From: Monarcha castaneiventris obscurior
Taxonomy: Eukaryota > Chordata > Aves > Passeriformes > Monarchidae
Direction: 5' to 3'
Length of the DNA stretch: 64,000 nucleotides
Assembly: GCA_026261815.1 (NCBI GenBank)
Contig: JAMPIT010000059.1
Location: 17,656,001-17,720,000, forward strand
Shown: positions 49,050-60,100 of the stretch, piece by piece
Numbering within the stretch: the stretch's first letter is position 1
Layout: each line of letters starts with the position of its first letter
Notes under the pieces: model-generated
Told to the model about the DNA's origin: nothing
Databases searched by the model: none
What the model saw: the letters and a program-made list of their open reading frames with translations, nothing else
Program-made: the position numbers and the translations under genes

Positions 49050-49655
49050 GGGCCCTGCAGCAGCTATGCCGTAGCATGAGGTGCTGCGATCTTCCAAAAG
49101 CATCTCCTTAGCAAAGCCACTCGGTGGGACCAGAACACTCACACACGTGTACATGCACACACACAGATAGCTCCAGTAATATGGGTCGACGGCAAAGAGG
49201 CAGGAAGGGTCTCCTTGTAGAGTTCCATGGACAAAGGCTTATTGCAGCCACACTGTGAAGGATTCCAGGGATGAAGACCCAGAACAATGGAGAGTCCACG
49301 TTTATGTACAGGAGCAGGGAGAACATCAGAAACCAATGACCTGAGGGCATGAGGGCGGTACACAGGTGGGACTAAGGAATGGGAAACAATAGGGAAACCC
49401 TGGGGGAGTGATGAGGGGCAAGGGCCAATGGGGGGAACTTGAAGTGGAGAACTTTCTAGGGCATGGAACATACAAGGTAACAAAGGGGGTTGGGAGGCCA
49501 ATGGCCAACCAGGGAAGCAGAACTGGGGTACATTAACATAGCAACACAAAGCATTCTGGGGGACACTTTTTTTCTCACCCTAAGCTGGGGAGAAGTCTCT
49601 GGGACTGTTTTACCAGAAGACTTCTTTGCCTTGTACCACAGGCTAACTGGCAACC
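49050..49655 (-). repeat. LTR-like repeat, minus strand (copy B)
   Basis: This is the second copy of the repeat at 35017-35642. Shared blocks: 'gcaaagaggcaggaagggtc', 'ggactaaggaatggga', 'gtggagaactttct' and 'aaagcattctggg'. On the minus strand it has TATA-like ACATAAACG and an AATAAG near the U5 side. An (AACC)5 microsatellite follows at 49661-49680. Confidence 0.65.
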
Positions 49656-49680
49656 ACAGAAACCAACCAACCAACCAACC

Positions 49681-52619
49681 AAAAAAAATCAAAACCCAGA
49701 GAAACAAACAAGAAAAAACCCAAACCTGTTCTGAGAAAACTCAACACCTCAGCATATGCACGTGCAACAATTCTATTTTTCTCACTGTAAGTTATCACAA
49801 ATTCTGCTGCAGTGAGAATACCAAATACATTCTTCAATAAGAACATTTTCCACATTCCAGTAGAATATGTGGGGTTATTGTTCTAGGATATTCTCCCCCT
49901 CATTGATAGACAAGAGGGTGTTTCTTTTAGGTATCTGACTTAATTTTTTGTGTGTGTATATACTTTGTCTTCAGTATTAACTACTGAATCGATCATATGT
50001 ATTCTTTCCCTTGACCAATGCCTCTTTTTTCCTGCTTCATATCCAGTATAATAAGGTTACCTGCAAACAGCAATTTGAAATATGTATGTACATCTACCAA
50101 ATCTGTGTTCCTCAAACCTACAGGAAATAAAGAAGGCTGGAAACTCCCATAAAAAGGCAGCAACACATCAGATAGACAGTTCTCATACTCCAGAATAATA
50201 TTCTACAGAACATTAAAATTAGCTAAAATTATCCCAGGACTATAATTTTCAGCATGGGATAGTTAAATCTGATTGAAACCTCTAATTTGAGAATATGGAG
50301 TCAATATTAAATAAAGTATCAGAAAAAGACAAGTTTTTAAAAAACAGCAAGAAAAAGTATTCTGTTAAAATTTAATTTGAAATCTGTGCAGATTTCTGAC
50401 AATGCTCAGGTGTTTTTATGTGAACATGACTATGGTCTTAGGGCTATCCCAACACAGATAACAGAATCCTCAGGAATTCTCTGGCATTTATCTTATGCAC
50501 TCCTCGCTAAGGACTTCCCAGATGAACATTCTACTGGAATGTACAGATTTCTCTTGTACTTGTTATACATGTTTAATTATGCAAATTAGAAAAATAAAGT
50601 ATATAGAGTTCAGTAAGTATAAATTTTATGCTAAAAAGTGGGAGTAAATTAAAAGTAGATTAAAGGCTTGAATGACAGAGCGACTGATTAGAAGCAGTTT
50701 CATCTCTGTTGCACATTTTGTGGCCTGAAGGAGTGGTACAGACTCAGAACAGAGAAAATGGTCACAGCATGTGAGAAAGACCAGTGTGTGTTCTGAGATT
50801 TTATAGTGGGAAAGTGATGTAAGAATGGAATTTCAAAACATTACTAAGAATGAAATAATGTGATCTGAGAAGGCTTAGGGAAAGAAAAGCAGAAGGCAAA
50901 GAATAACCACAAGACTGTGAGGTGAATGACAGGGTGACTAGTTAGTTTTGTAAGATAATAGAAAAGTGTCAAAGAAGATGATTTTGGAAGAAAGATTCAA
51001 AAGAAAAGAACAGACTAGCAGCAGGATTTCCTGAGGATGTGTCATAGACAGAGAGAAACAGGATACTGGGCAGGCTAGATAGTTATAGTTAAGGAACTAT
51101 AATAGCGACTTGCTGGCACAGAAAATTCTAACAAGGGTAAAAAAAATTCAGTCAACACCCTGAGAGAAAGTGAATAGGAAGAAAATCCAAAGAAGATGAA
51201 ATGAAAGGAATAATCATTGAAACAGGACATGAATGACATAGTAGAATGCAAAATAGAGAAGCTCCCCAGACAAAGTTAAAGAAAGATCAAGAGTGCTTGT
51301 GGAAGACAGACTCTTCAAGCTTAAAACAAATGATCAGCAATACTTGTAGGGGCAGTGTCATTGATCTGTTTCACAGTGGAGTGGGTGGTATGGAAAATCA
51401 AAGACAGTGAAAAAAGATATCTCCAAAACATAACATGTCCTGTAAGAAAGAATATATACAGCTAAAACATTTACTGACTTGGCTTATGAAAAAAATCAAT
51501 AGAGCAGGTGGTAATTTCAGGATGAGAAGTTGAGACCTATCTGACTTTACTGCCTGTATTTACTAAGAAGTATTCACTTGAGTACATAGGAAAAAAACAG
51601 AAGTCTTACCAGTAGGTTTTCTTCTGTCTGTGTGTTGCAGCCACAATGGCAATATTATTGATAGATGTGCCTAAAATATTTTAGCAGCAGTGTATTAAGA
51701 GGCGCTTGTAAAAGGAGGCAACATGTGGAAATAAAAATCAAAGGTAATTGGAGTAAACCATGTGTCTGGAGTGAGCTAGATTTGACCCAGCCTGCCAAAG
51801 TGAAATACAATGAGCTGCAGTGCTATGCAAGTTGAAAAGCTAGTTAAAAGTCAGCTCTGATACTTAAAAAACACTAAAGGAGAACAAGCGTGAGGAAAAA
51901 AAAGAAGTAGAAAAATGTTTCCAAGACAAGTTCAAAACAGCTTAAAGTTTCAAAGAGAACAAAAAAATCATGGAGTATCAGAACACCTCCTGCCCCCAGT
52001 CAGTTAAGGTAAACGAAAGACAAACAAACTGGTTAGAAAGCTGGCCTACAGAGATTAGGTATACTTAGTTTTAAGTATGTATTAAATATAATTGAGGTTA
52101 AAATCCAGATCACAGTAATACATTTGGTTGGGTCACCTAAAAAATACAGGTATCCATGTTGGATATCAGTTCTTTGTCTCTGAAATGCAACATTTTTTGC
52201 ACATGATGTAACAATATGAGTGGTGAAAACACAGGAAAACACTTCCTTTGTCATGGAAGGTGATACATTCAGACATGGCATAATCCTTCTGCTTATTGTC
52301 TAATACGACTTTCTCTTGCCTGGGCTGCAATCAACAACTTTTGTTTTGTGTAAGGCTTTGCACACTCTGTGGGCATGGGCCAGGTAAATCTAGCTTCTGT
52401 GTTTCTATTCTAAGTCAATTGCAGTCAGGCTCTGAAAAAGAAAATTAATACAGGATGATAATCTAATGAAATCTGTGCCAAAAGAGGTCCAGGTGGACAG
52501 TGGATTGGAACCAAGGGACTGCTTTCTACTTCATAATGCTTGTGCTGTGTAGCCATTTGGAATTTTTTATTTTTTTACCTTTTATCATACTTCATTTTCT
52601 ACATATTCTGTTTTGTGTA
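49681..52619. other. Sequence without recognised genes; purine-rich from about 50640
   Basis: From about 50640 to 51990 the + strand is markedly A/G-rich with many 'gaaag' and 'gaagat' words. No frame is open for long and no repeat family is recognised. Confidence 0.4.
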
Positions 52620-52770
52620 TTTACACTACAAATAGCTTGGGGCAGGGACTCTCTTTGATTATATGTTTATACAGATCTTAATAAAATGGGTTCCCAATAC
52701 CTGACTTTCTGGGTGTTACTTTGTCATCAGTAACCACTACGAGAACTTCTGATAAGATTCTGACATTATA
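52620..52770 (+). repeat. Ancient amniote LINE-type 3' end
   Basis: 'agcttggggcagggactctc' followed by 'tttatacagatcttaataaa' and 'atgggttcccaatacctgac' follows the order of a widespread old amniote repeat tail (ggcagggact..., tgtacagc..., aatggg...). Strongly diverged, so the family name is left open. Confidence 0.45.
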
Positions 52771-53971
52771 AAATGTGAATATCAATTCTTACTCAATACA
52801 AATCTCAAACTAACTGTGATTCACTTTGGATATTTTACTGCCATTTCAGCCAATCCTTACTTAAAGAATAAGTACTTCAGTTAAAAACAGATGCAAAATA
52901 AATGCCATTATTTTTATTAGCATTTTTTCTTCCATCCTGAAGGAGCTTTACGGAAAAAAAAAATAATGCACGTGTATACATAATGGGAGCTTTTATTAAG
53001 CTCCTATGGTTATCTGTTCAGTTTGCAAACTCTTAAAATAATTTAACTGTGTGGTTCTTTCTCACTCTTTCCCCGGTAATATCTGTAAGAAAAAGAAATA
53101 GTCACCCCAAACCACCTATCAAAACAGAGCTTTATATGTCTGTTTTACTAGCCTAATGCCTGATTATAAGAAACTAGGTCTTTGCTTATAAACTCAGTAT
53201 ACGTAAGATGTTTATTGCTATATAGCTCAGTAAAGCCATGTACTCATGGTTATAATACCCATCAATATATGCCTGCCCTTGTACTTTTTATGCTTCTTGT
53301 ATCATGCTGGGAGGTTTGGCATGTTTATTCGGGTTCATTCCTGGGAGCAGTGCATTGTGGGATTGAACTGGTTTGTGTTATGGTTTTTCAGTGATCAAAA
53401 CACTTGGACCTTCAATAGTCTTTCAGCTTAATTTGGCATAGTGACAAATGTCTACATATGCTAACCTGAGCATTTGGGGTTTGTACCTTACAAAAAGTAT
53501 ATTTGACAGAACATCAGTTTCTGGCATCCAAATTTTTTTTTTTTTTTTTTCACTTGGGTTAAATACAACAAATTCATCTTCAAAAGGAAAGGCTATAAAG
53601 AAGGAAGCATTTCCTGTAGTCAGTGTCAAAGCTAAAACACTGACTTTTCACTTCAAGCACGGTTTTTACACTTGAATTAACCTAATATAGAAACGAAAAC
53701 AATCAATAAAAGAAAAAAAATCTAAAAGTGCAAGAAACCAATTTAGCTGAGGCATTAAAAAAAAAAAAGTGCTAGATTGAGAAAACCATGCCATATCTAA
53801 AAAAATCCCAATCCCACTTCTATTCACACACCACTGTGATAATAGCTACGGACCAGCTGCTTGCTCATGATTGGCTCTGATTTTAGATAATAATAGCTTT
53901 GTAACTCATACATTATACGCACGCAGCAAAAGTAAATATCAAAACAAAATTCAATTAAGAAAAGCCCCAGC
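52771..53971. other. AT-rich sequence upstream of the CpG-rich island
   Basis: No gene seen. An 18-base T run lies at about 53533-53550. An inverted CCAAT box (ATTGG at 53868-53872) lies about 100 bp before the island. Confidence 0.4.
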
Positions 53972-54032
53972 TTTACCCGAGGCGACCTGCGCCGCCCCGG
54001 GCCGGGGCCGCGTTCCGGGAGTCCCGGCGGGC

Positions 54033-54045
54033 GTTGCCTGGCAAC
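54033..54045. promoter_or_regulatory. RFX-type X-box (GTTGCCTGGCAAC)
   Basis: A perfect inverted repeat, GTTGCC-T-GGCAAC, that fits the X-box consensus RYYNYY-N(1-3)-RRNRAC bound by RFX factors, which control ciliary genes and MHC class II genes. Confidence 0.5.
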
Positions 54046-54086
54046 GGGCACCGGGAGCTGGGCTGCCCGCGGGCCCCGCCTGGAGC

Positions 54087-54282
54087 CCGCTCCCGAGGGA
54101 CCCCGCTCCCGAGGGACGGCGGGCTCGGTCTGGAACCCGCTCCCGAGGGACGGCGGCCACCCCCCCAACCCCCAACCCCCCCAACCCCCACCCCCCCAAC
54201 CCCCAACCCCCCCAAAGCGGGCTCGGTTTGGAGCCCGCTCCCGAGGGACGGCGGGCTCGGTCTGGAACCCGCTCCCGAGGGA
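54087..54282 (+). repeat. GC-rich tandem repeat split by a C-tract array
   Basis: CCGCTCCCGAGGGA occurs five times (54087, 54103, 54137, 54235 and 54269), embedded in a longer unit with GGGCTCGGTCTGGAACCCG. Between copies three and four, about 54160-54213 is almost only C with AA or A spacers, giving seven or more runs of five or more G on the minus strand. Confidence 0.85.
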
Positions 54283-54443
54283 AGGCGGAGGGAGGCTGGC
54301 AGGAGGGACGGGGGGCTGCAGCACTGCTGGGGCTGGCGACGAGGTGCCAGGGACAGCTGGGTGCGAGTCTGCCGGGCTCCATTAGCAAAGCTGCTGCTTC
54401 CTGCGCAGAGAGGTGCTCCCGCTGCACGATTCCCTTACGCACG

Positions 54444-54462
54444 ATTCCCACCAGGTGGGAAT
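54444..54462. promoter_or_regulatory. Palindrome with two GTGGGAA half-sites
   Basis: ATTCCCACC-A-GGTGGGAAT is perfectly inverted. Each half contains GTGGGAA, the core recognised by RBPJ (CSL). The halves are too close for two proteins to bind together as in known paired sites. Confidence 0.35.
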
Positions 54463-54565
54463 GAGCGCTGCTGGCGCTGCTTTTTCGCCCGCTCCTCATC
54501 CGCCCGCCGGGGAGGTTTTTTTATTCGGAGACGCCTTTCACCTCCCGGTCAGGTGCAAGCCGTGG

Positions 54566-56004
54566 ATGTAGAGTCTGGAAGATAACCCTCTTGGACAGTG
54601 TCATGGAGAGTATTGAAACATAACTTAAATAGTGGACCGATATGAGAAATCACTAAATAAAACCCCATAATCCTACCCAAGACAAAGGCAGACCCAAAAG
54701 TAAATTTTATTTAGCTTTCATGCATTTTCTTCATTATTACGAAATCAGAAGGACACATCCTCTGATTTATACATTTTTAATTATTACAAATGCTCTGGTC
54801 TAATTTAATTTGCAATGCCATCTTTTCTTTCTTAAATAAATTGAATCTTAAAAACTGTATGACTAAATGAAGACCTTCCATTTAAAATCTCAAGAAACAG
54901 ATGCAGGTGAAACATCCATTTAAAAGCCTCAAGAAAGAGGCAGATAATACAACATCTAAATTGCTATATATGTAGGACTTTCAGCTAAAACTCCTGTTGC
55001 TATAACACACAGAACTGTTGAACAGATTTATCTGGTCCAATCCTTTTTTAAGGAAATCTTATTTATAGCATTGCCTGAAACTAGTGTTGTTTTTCGGAGG
55101 TGAATTTCTAACAATAATTTGATTTTTTTGTCTGATTAAATTGTTGCAATTTAAATTATACAGTTGCAGTTGGTACATTTATTTAAGAGATGCAAAAGGA
55201 AACAGTAATTCAGCATTGTGTAAGGAAGAATCTGTTGTAAACAATTAGTTTTTATGTATGTATATTCTCTCTAAAAGACATGGAAATAATAATCACTATG
55301 ATAAGCCTTAGGATTGCCACTGACTGTAATGGATTCTACATTAATTCAAGATTTATCAATAGCTTTCAGCTAAGGAAATGGTGTTTAATTTAATTAAATG
55401 ATTTTGTGTGTTTCAGGAAGGGCAATTTTTTCACTTATGTCTATCAGAAAATAGGTTAAATTCAGTGTTCTGTATTATCAGCTGATAAACTGAATATTAG
55501 GTGATACTGAATATTAACAAATATATGAGAATATAGACTTGTCAGAATGCAATTTTGTATAGTTTATAGTGAGAAAACTGTTTAAATCTTTTACCAGCCT
55601 TCCCTGTGTTCTGTAGATCTGGCACACCTTACCAAACCTGTCTTATAAATCACTTTCCCAAGTGTTTCCAAAGCTTTCTATGTGGCCATTTAATTTGATT
55701 TGACTAATGCATCCCACTCCAAATCTATAAATGTGTTTGTAGAGATAGTGAGGTTGACTTCACTTTTTGACTCCAAGCCTATATAAAACTCAGCATGAAA
55801 GAAGCAGCAATCTTGCTGCAGCCAAACAGGGGTGCCCCAGTTATGGTTGTACAGATTGTGAGATTTTTATCTTCCCAAGACTTAATAGAACAAGTTTCAT
55901 TTAAAAAAAAAAAAAAAAATTAAAAAAAAAAGGTCTTTTCATCTTTTTGTTTTGTCCTGTCACTGGTCACCACTGACTCTGTCCTCTTTGCACCCTCCCT
56001 TCAA
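54566..56004. other. AT-rich sequence, no recognised gene
   Basis: An 18-base A run is at about 55902-55919, just before CR1. No exon is seen downstream of the CpG island in this stretch. Confidence 0.4.
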
Positions 56005-56523
56005 CTATTTATATACATTGATAAGATTCCCTTGAGCCTTCTCCAGGCTAAGAAGTCCCAGCTTTCTCAGATTTTCCTCATCTGTGAGCTGCTCCAGTCC
56101 CTGCTTTATCCTTGTGGTGCTTTGCTGAACTCTCCATAGTGTCCTTCAGGGCCCCAAAAATGGATTCAGTTATACAGATGTGGCTTCAACAGTGATGGAT
56201 AAAGGTGAAGGATCACCTCCCTTGACCTGTGGGAAGTATTCTGCTTGACATAGCCCAAGAGACCAGTCACCTTTTTTGCAGGAAGAGAACACTGCTGGCT
56301 CATGTTCAACCTGGTGATCACCAGGACCTCCAGGTGCTTTTCTGCTGAGTTGGGTAGCCCTCAGCTAAGTGCATGTTATTGTTCCTCACCAGGTGCAGGA
56401 ATTTGTCCTCCTTTTGAGGTTCCTGCCATTTCTTTGGCCTCTTGAGGTCCCTCTCATGGTCTCACAACCTGCAGTGTACCACTCCCCACTATGTGGTCTC
56501 AGCTGTGAATTTCCTGTGGGTAC

Positions 56524-57023
56524 ATTAAAGAAATTCCTTGGCCCTGGGTTTCCCACAGCAGAGTCACAGTTGTCCACTTCCAGGAAAAATAATTTTAAAA
56601 TTGAAATGTATTACAATAAGCAAAGCTTGATCTCAGTGTCTTCAGAAAAGGAGCCCAAACAAAGAAATCCCTGGGCAGTTATACCCTTACCATCTGAGAT
56701 TCCTATCCCATATGTGACAGTTCAATAAAAATATTAGGGACTGGGGTCTTCTGGTTCGCTGTTGGTTCTCTTCACTGTCTCTAGGCGGGCCACTTCTGTT
56801 TTTACCTCTAATGTTGCAGCTTCTGCTGGTGGGATAGTGGCTTTCCTTAATGCCTTGTGTTCCGGTGCAAACAGACTCTGGGGATCCCTTTCACTCAAGT
56901 AGGTAAAAAGCTCAGTGTATCCAGCAAAAAGTTCCCAGTGTGTGGCCTGAGGCTTCAAGCACAGCTAGCTACTAATGCTAAGTGAGGTACACTAAGCAAC
57001 TAATTTCCTTTATTCCTTTACAA
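56524..57023. mobile_element. Unidentified 500-bp insertion within CR1
   Basis: Flanked by GGTAC on both sides (56519-56523 and 57024-57028), which looks like a 5-bp target duplication. The inner ends are similar but imperfect inverted A/G-rich sequences (ATTAAAGAAAT at the left; the reverse complement of the right is TTGTAAAGGAATAAAGG). It carries an open minus frame at 56734-56955. I do not recognise the family. Confidence 0.5.
56734..56955 (-). pseudogene. Unassigned 74-codon open frame without ATG inside the insertion
   Basis: The frame starts after a nearby in-frame TAG and has no ATG; it ends at TAA. Its composition is protein-like and not low-complexity: it is rich in Glu, Ala, Thr and Pro, with a plausible helical part (HKALRKATIPPAEAATLEVK) and a Ser/Pro/Glu-rich C-terminus (RTNSEPEDPSP). 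I cannot name it. It may be a coding fragment carried by a retroelement, an exon of a displaced gene, or chance. Confidence 0.3.
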
Positions 57024-57170
57024 GGTACTCTCTGCTCTGTCACCCAGATCATTAATTAAGATGTTAAACAGTACTGGACCTGGTATTGATCCCCAGTACA
57101 CCACTAGTCACTGGTCTCCAACTAGACTTTTCTTTATTACTGCTCTTTTTTTGCTAAGCAGGCCCTTTCT

Positions 57171-60100
57171 TTAGCTCCTTGAAGAGTCTTACGGATTTAT
57201 TTGCTTACTCTGAAGGAACAAAATTGGGGTTACATTTAAGAACAATACAAAGGAACACACAAAAAGTTGTCCAGTAATTATGAAGCCCAGATACAACACC
57301 TTCTTGTGGTACAATGTAGTAGCAATGATCCATGTCAGTGACAAGTAATAATTGGCTTAATGTCATAATTCCAGTCCTAAGGTGGTTGTAACTGTATTCT
57401 GTACTTATGGAGAGCTTGCATCTCTGAACTCTCATGTCTTTAACATGGTTTTCACTCTGGGCTTCAGGTCTCTAGCTTTGAATTTTTTCTTGCTCTGGAA
57501 TTATGTCATTTTTTTGTTCTTGGCTTAGAGTCTGAACTGTAACCATTTAAAGCAAAGGTAGTCTCCAAGGAAGGTGCTGTTGCTTTAGAAAATTATATAC
57601 CTTATAATTTAAGAAGATAAAGTTAAACATAAAATAACAATTCGAGTGACAAAATAACTATCTCACTTATCTTTCAGGTTTGCTATCCCAGGGCTCTTGA
57701 AAAGCCCAACATTTCTTCCTTAGACCCTTAGGCAATCCATTCTCTCATGGTCGGTAACACTGTGCTACCTGGATTTTAATCCATTTGGATATTTTCTACT
57801 GGCAACCTTATAAATGGAGAAGGATGTGAATATCTTACATCTATGTACATATAAGTGTGAAAGTGCTACCTTTTTTTAATTAAAAAAGCTACTGATTAAC
57901 TAGTGACAAGAAAGCATCAATACAGCTTTTCTTGAATGGCAAGTGGGAAGTTGATAGAATGTGTTTTGTGGTTTTGTAAATTGAATCTTGACAGAAGTAT
58001 ATTCAGGAGTAGTGACTGTAGTTGCAGAAGTCATTACATACAAAAGAAAACAAAAAATAAATACTTTTACAGCAATTTGGTTAATGAAAATGTGCTTAGA
58101 ATAGAGGATGTCAAGATTAAAGGAAAATACCTAGAACTTCCATTTGGAGCAGAAATTTCATGTGTTGCTGGGCATCCTTCCTCCCCCGCCCTTCTCCCCT
58201 TGTGTGGTTATATCAAAACTATTATTTCATATGATTCTAATTATCAAATGATATTCAAAGAAACAGATGTTAATTTCATGGATTTCATAACAAACGAGAA
58301 GTTAAAGGTAAAAACCCCCCTACATATTACTGTGCAAACTACAAAACGGCAACTTCTAATATAGGTACTAGTTCCATTATTGCTTATTTGTCTAGAAAGA
58401 AATAGTGCTTTTTTTTTTCCCTACAGCATTTCATGAAAACAAATGTGTTTATTTTTCTATCACAGAACCAATTTACCGTGAAAAAATTCAGAGTTCAAAA
58501 GTGAATTGTTTCTCAGGGATATACAATGGAGCACATAGACACCACTTCTTATCCTCTTGAGGCAGAAACTGTAAATTAGATTTTAACAAGCCAGATGCAG
58601 GCAATATAAATTTGTATAACAAGCCTTAGCAATAAAAAAAAAAAAAAAAACAAACCCAAAAAAGCCCCTGATCATTTGTAGTATGGAAGTAGTGGTAGTT
58701 AATACTGAAGTAAATTCAGATTTGTTGTGGTCATTTATGGAAAATCACTGGTGCATGACTTGCATTGTATCTAAAAATTTGAGATTATTCAATAATAAAT
58801 GAGTAATAATGATTACTGAAATAATGCTCTCTGGAGATTAAGAACCACAAAGTCTAATATGAAGTCTTCAGTAAAGGAAGGAGCTGTCTGTCAGAGAGAA
58901 GGGTGTAGTGCACTTTCAAAATCCATTTACAAATAAAATTTTTGCCCTGAAGCCACTCACACTGGATGTCACTCAGAGTACACTTGTTCAGCTCCATGTC
59001 AGTGTGCAGCAAGGGCCAGCTGCTCCCTAAGGGACTGGGAGCTGTGAGCCAAGGGTGACCCCAGGTGTGGCAGAGCTCTTCCCAACAGACACCATTCCTC
59101 AGGATCTGACTATGGTGAGCAAAACCAGGTGCTGTAACAGGGTGTATCAACAGTCCTGGGAAGGCGAGTGACAAGCTGATGTCAGAAACTATCCAGGAAC
59201 AGAACGAGGTGACAGGAATGGGACTGGAGAAAGACCCTGAGGTCCATTCCAGGGACAGGGCTGGAGACCAGCACTACTATGGGGCAGGGGACTGAGGGCC
59301 TCTGTCTCAGCTGAAGTTTTTCTCCAGGGTCCATGTGCAGGATTGGGAGGAGCTCCCAGGGAAGACTGGGAAAGGCCAATAAGGTCTGGTAGTGCCATCA
59401 GAGCCCTAACAGAGTGTGGAAGTCTGTCTTCATTTGTGAAATAGCTTATGACAATAACATTTTAGGAATCATTATGTATCAACCAAATTAATTGTTAAAT
59501 AAATTAATTAATTGGGATTACTGGTGGTGGTTAAACTCCTCAGAACTGTCTTACTCAGTCTAGATCTTTTGAAACTTGTCTCTGTTTTTAAGGCTGTCTG
59601 CTGAAATATAAAAGGGACTAAGAAGTAAATCAAGCAAGTCAAAATAGCCAGAAAACTCAGAAGAAAACTAAAAACTCATGAAAAAAGTAGCTACACAGCT
59701 GTCACGCAGAGATGTAAGTCAGTATGGCACATAACTAGCTTGACTGTTTAGAAAATGTAAGAGAATTTGGTAACAGGCTTTCTTTCCAACAGTTGGAAAG
59801 AAGCTATTCCTCAAACCTAGATAGCACAAAGTTGCCAGGGGCAGAAATGCCAGTGTCCCCACTAATTTTACTGTTTGCTATCTTTTACTGTTACATTTAT
59901 AGAACTTTCAAACTGATGTTCCCCAAAACCCTTCTGTATATAAAAACTGATTCGGTCTCTTCAATCCATTAAGATTTTTTTTTCAGTATTGTAGGTATAA
60001 AAATCAGTTCTCTCTCATCATTGTAACTATATTTATGGGATAGTTAGCATTGTAGTATTTCTTTCAACCACGGTCCCAGTGTAACAGTGGTGTTTTTGGA

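Larger units (their letters stand above)
53972..54565. promoter_or_regulatory. CpG-rich island, candidate promoter
   Basis: An abrupt change from AT-rich DNA to about 600 bp that is GC-rich and dense in CpG. It includes an RFX-type X-box, GTTGCCTGGCAAC, at 54033-54045, GC-box-like runs, and tandem repeats. Bird CpG islands usually mark transcription starts. Three overlapping frames of 166-197 codons across it are composition artefacts. No donor site or first exon is certain; CAG|GTGCAAG at about 54550 is a possible + strand donor. The gene it would serve is not in this window. Confidence 0.55.
56005..57170 (-). repeat. CR1 LINE fragment, minus strand, split by a 500-bp insertion
   Basis: CR1 wording runs on the minus strand from 56005 to 56523: 'cttgagccttctccaggcta', 'aggacctccaggtgcttttc' and 'tcaacctggtgatc'. 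It resumes at 57024 with 'cacccagatcattaattaag' and 'atgttaaacagtactggacc'. Removing the insertion restores the expected order. Confidence 0.82.

Noticed and set aside
49661..49680. (AACC)5 as a telomere-like repeat
   Set aside because: It lacks the TTAGGG unit; it is a short ordinary microsatellite.
53824..54585. Overlapping frames of 166-197 codons across the CpG island
   Set aside because: Frames are open on both strands because GC-rich DNA has few stops. Their repeats mirror the DNA repeat.
57936..58364. 142-codon open frame
   Set aside because: Lys/Ile/Asn-rich chance composition, no domain, no splice or promoter context.
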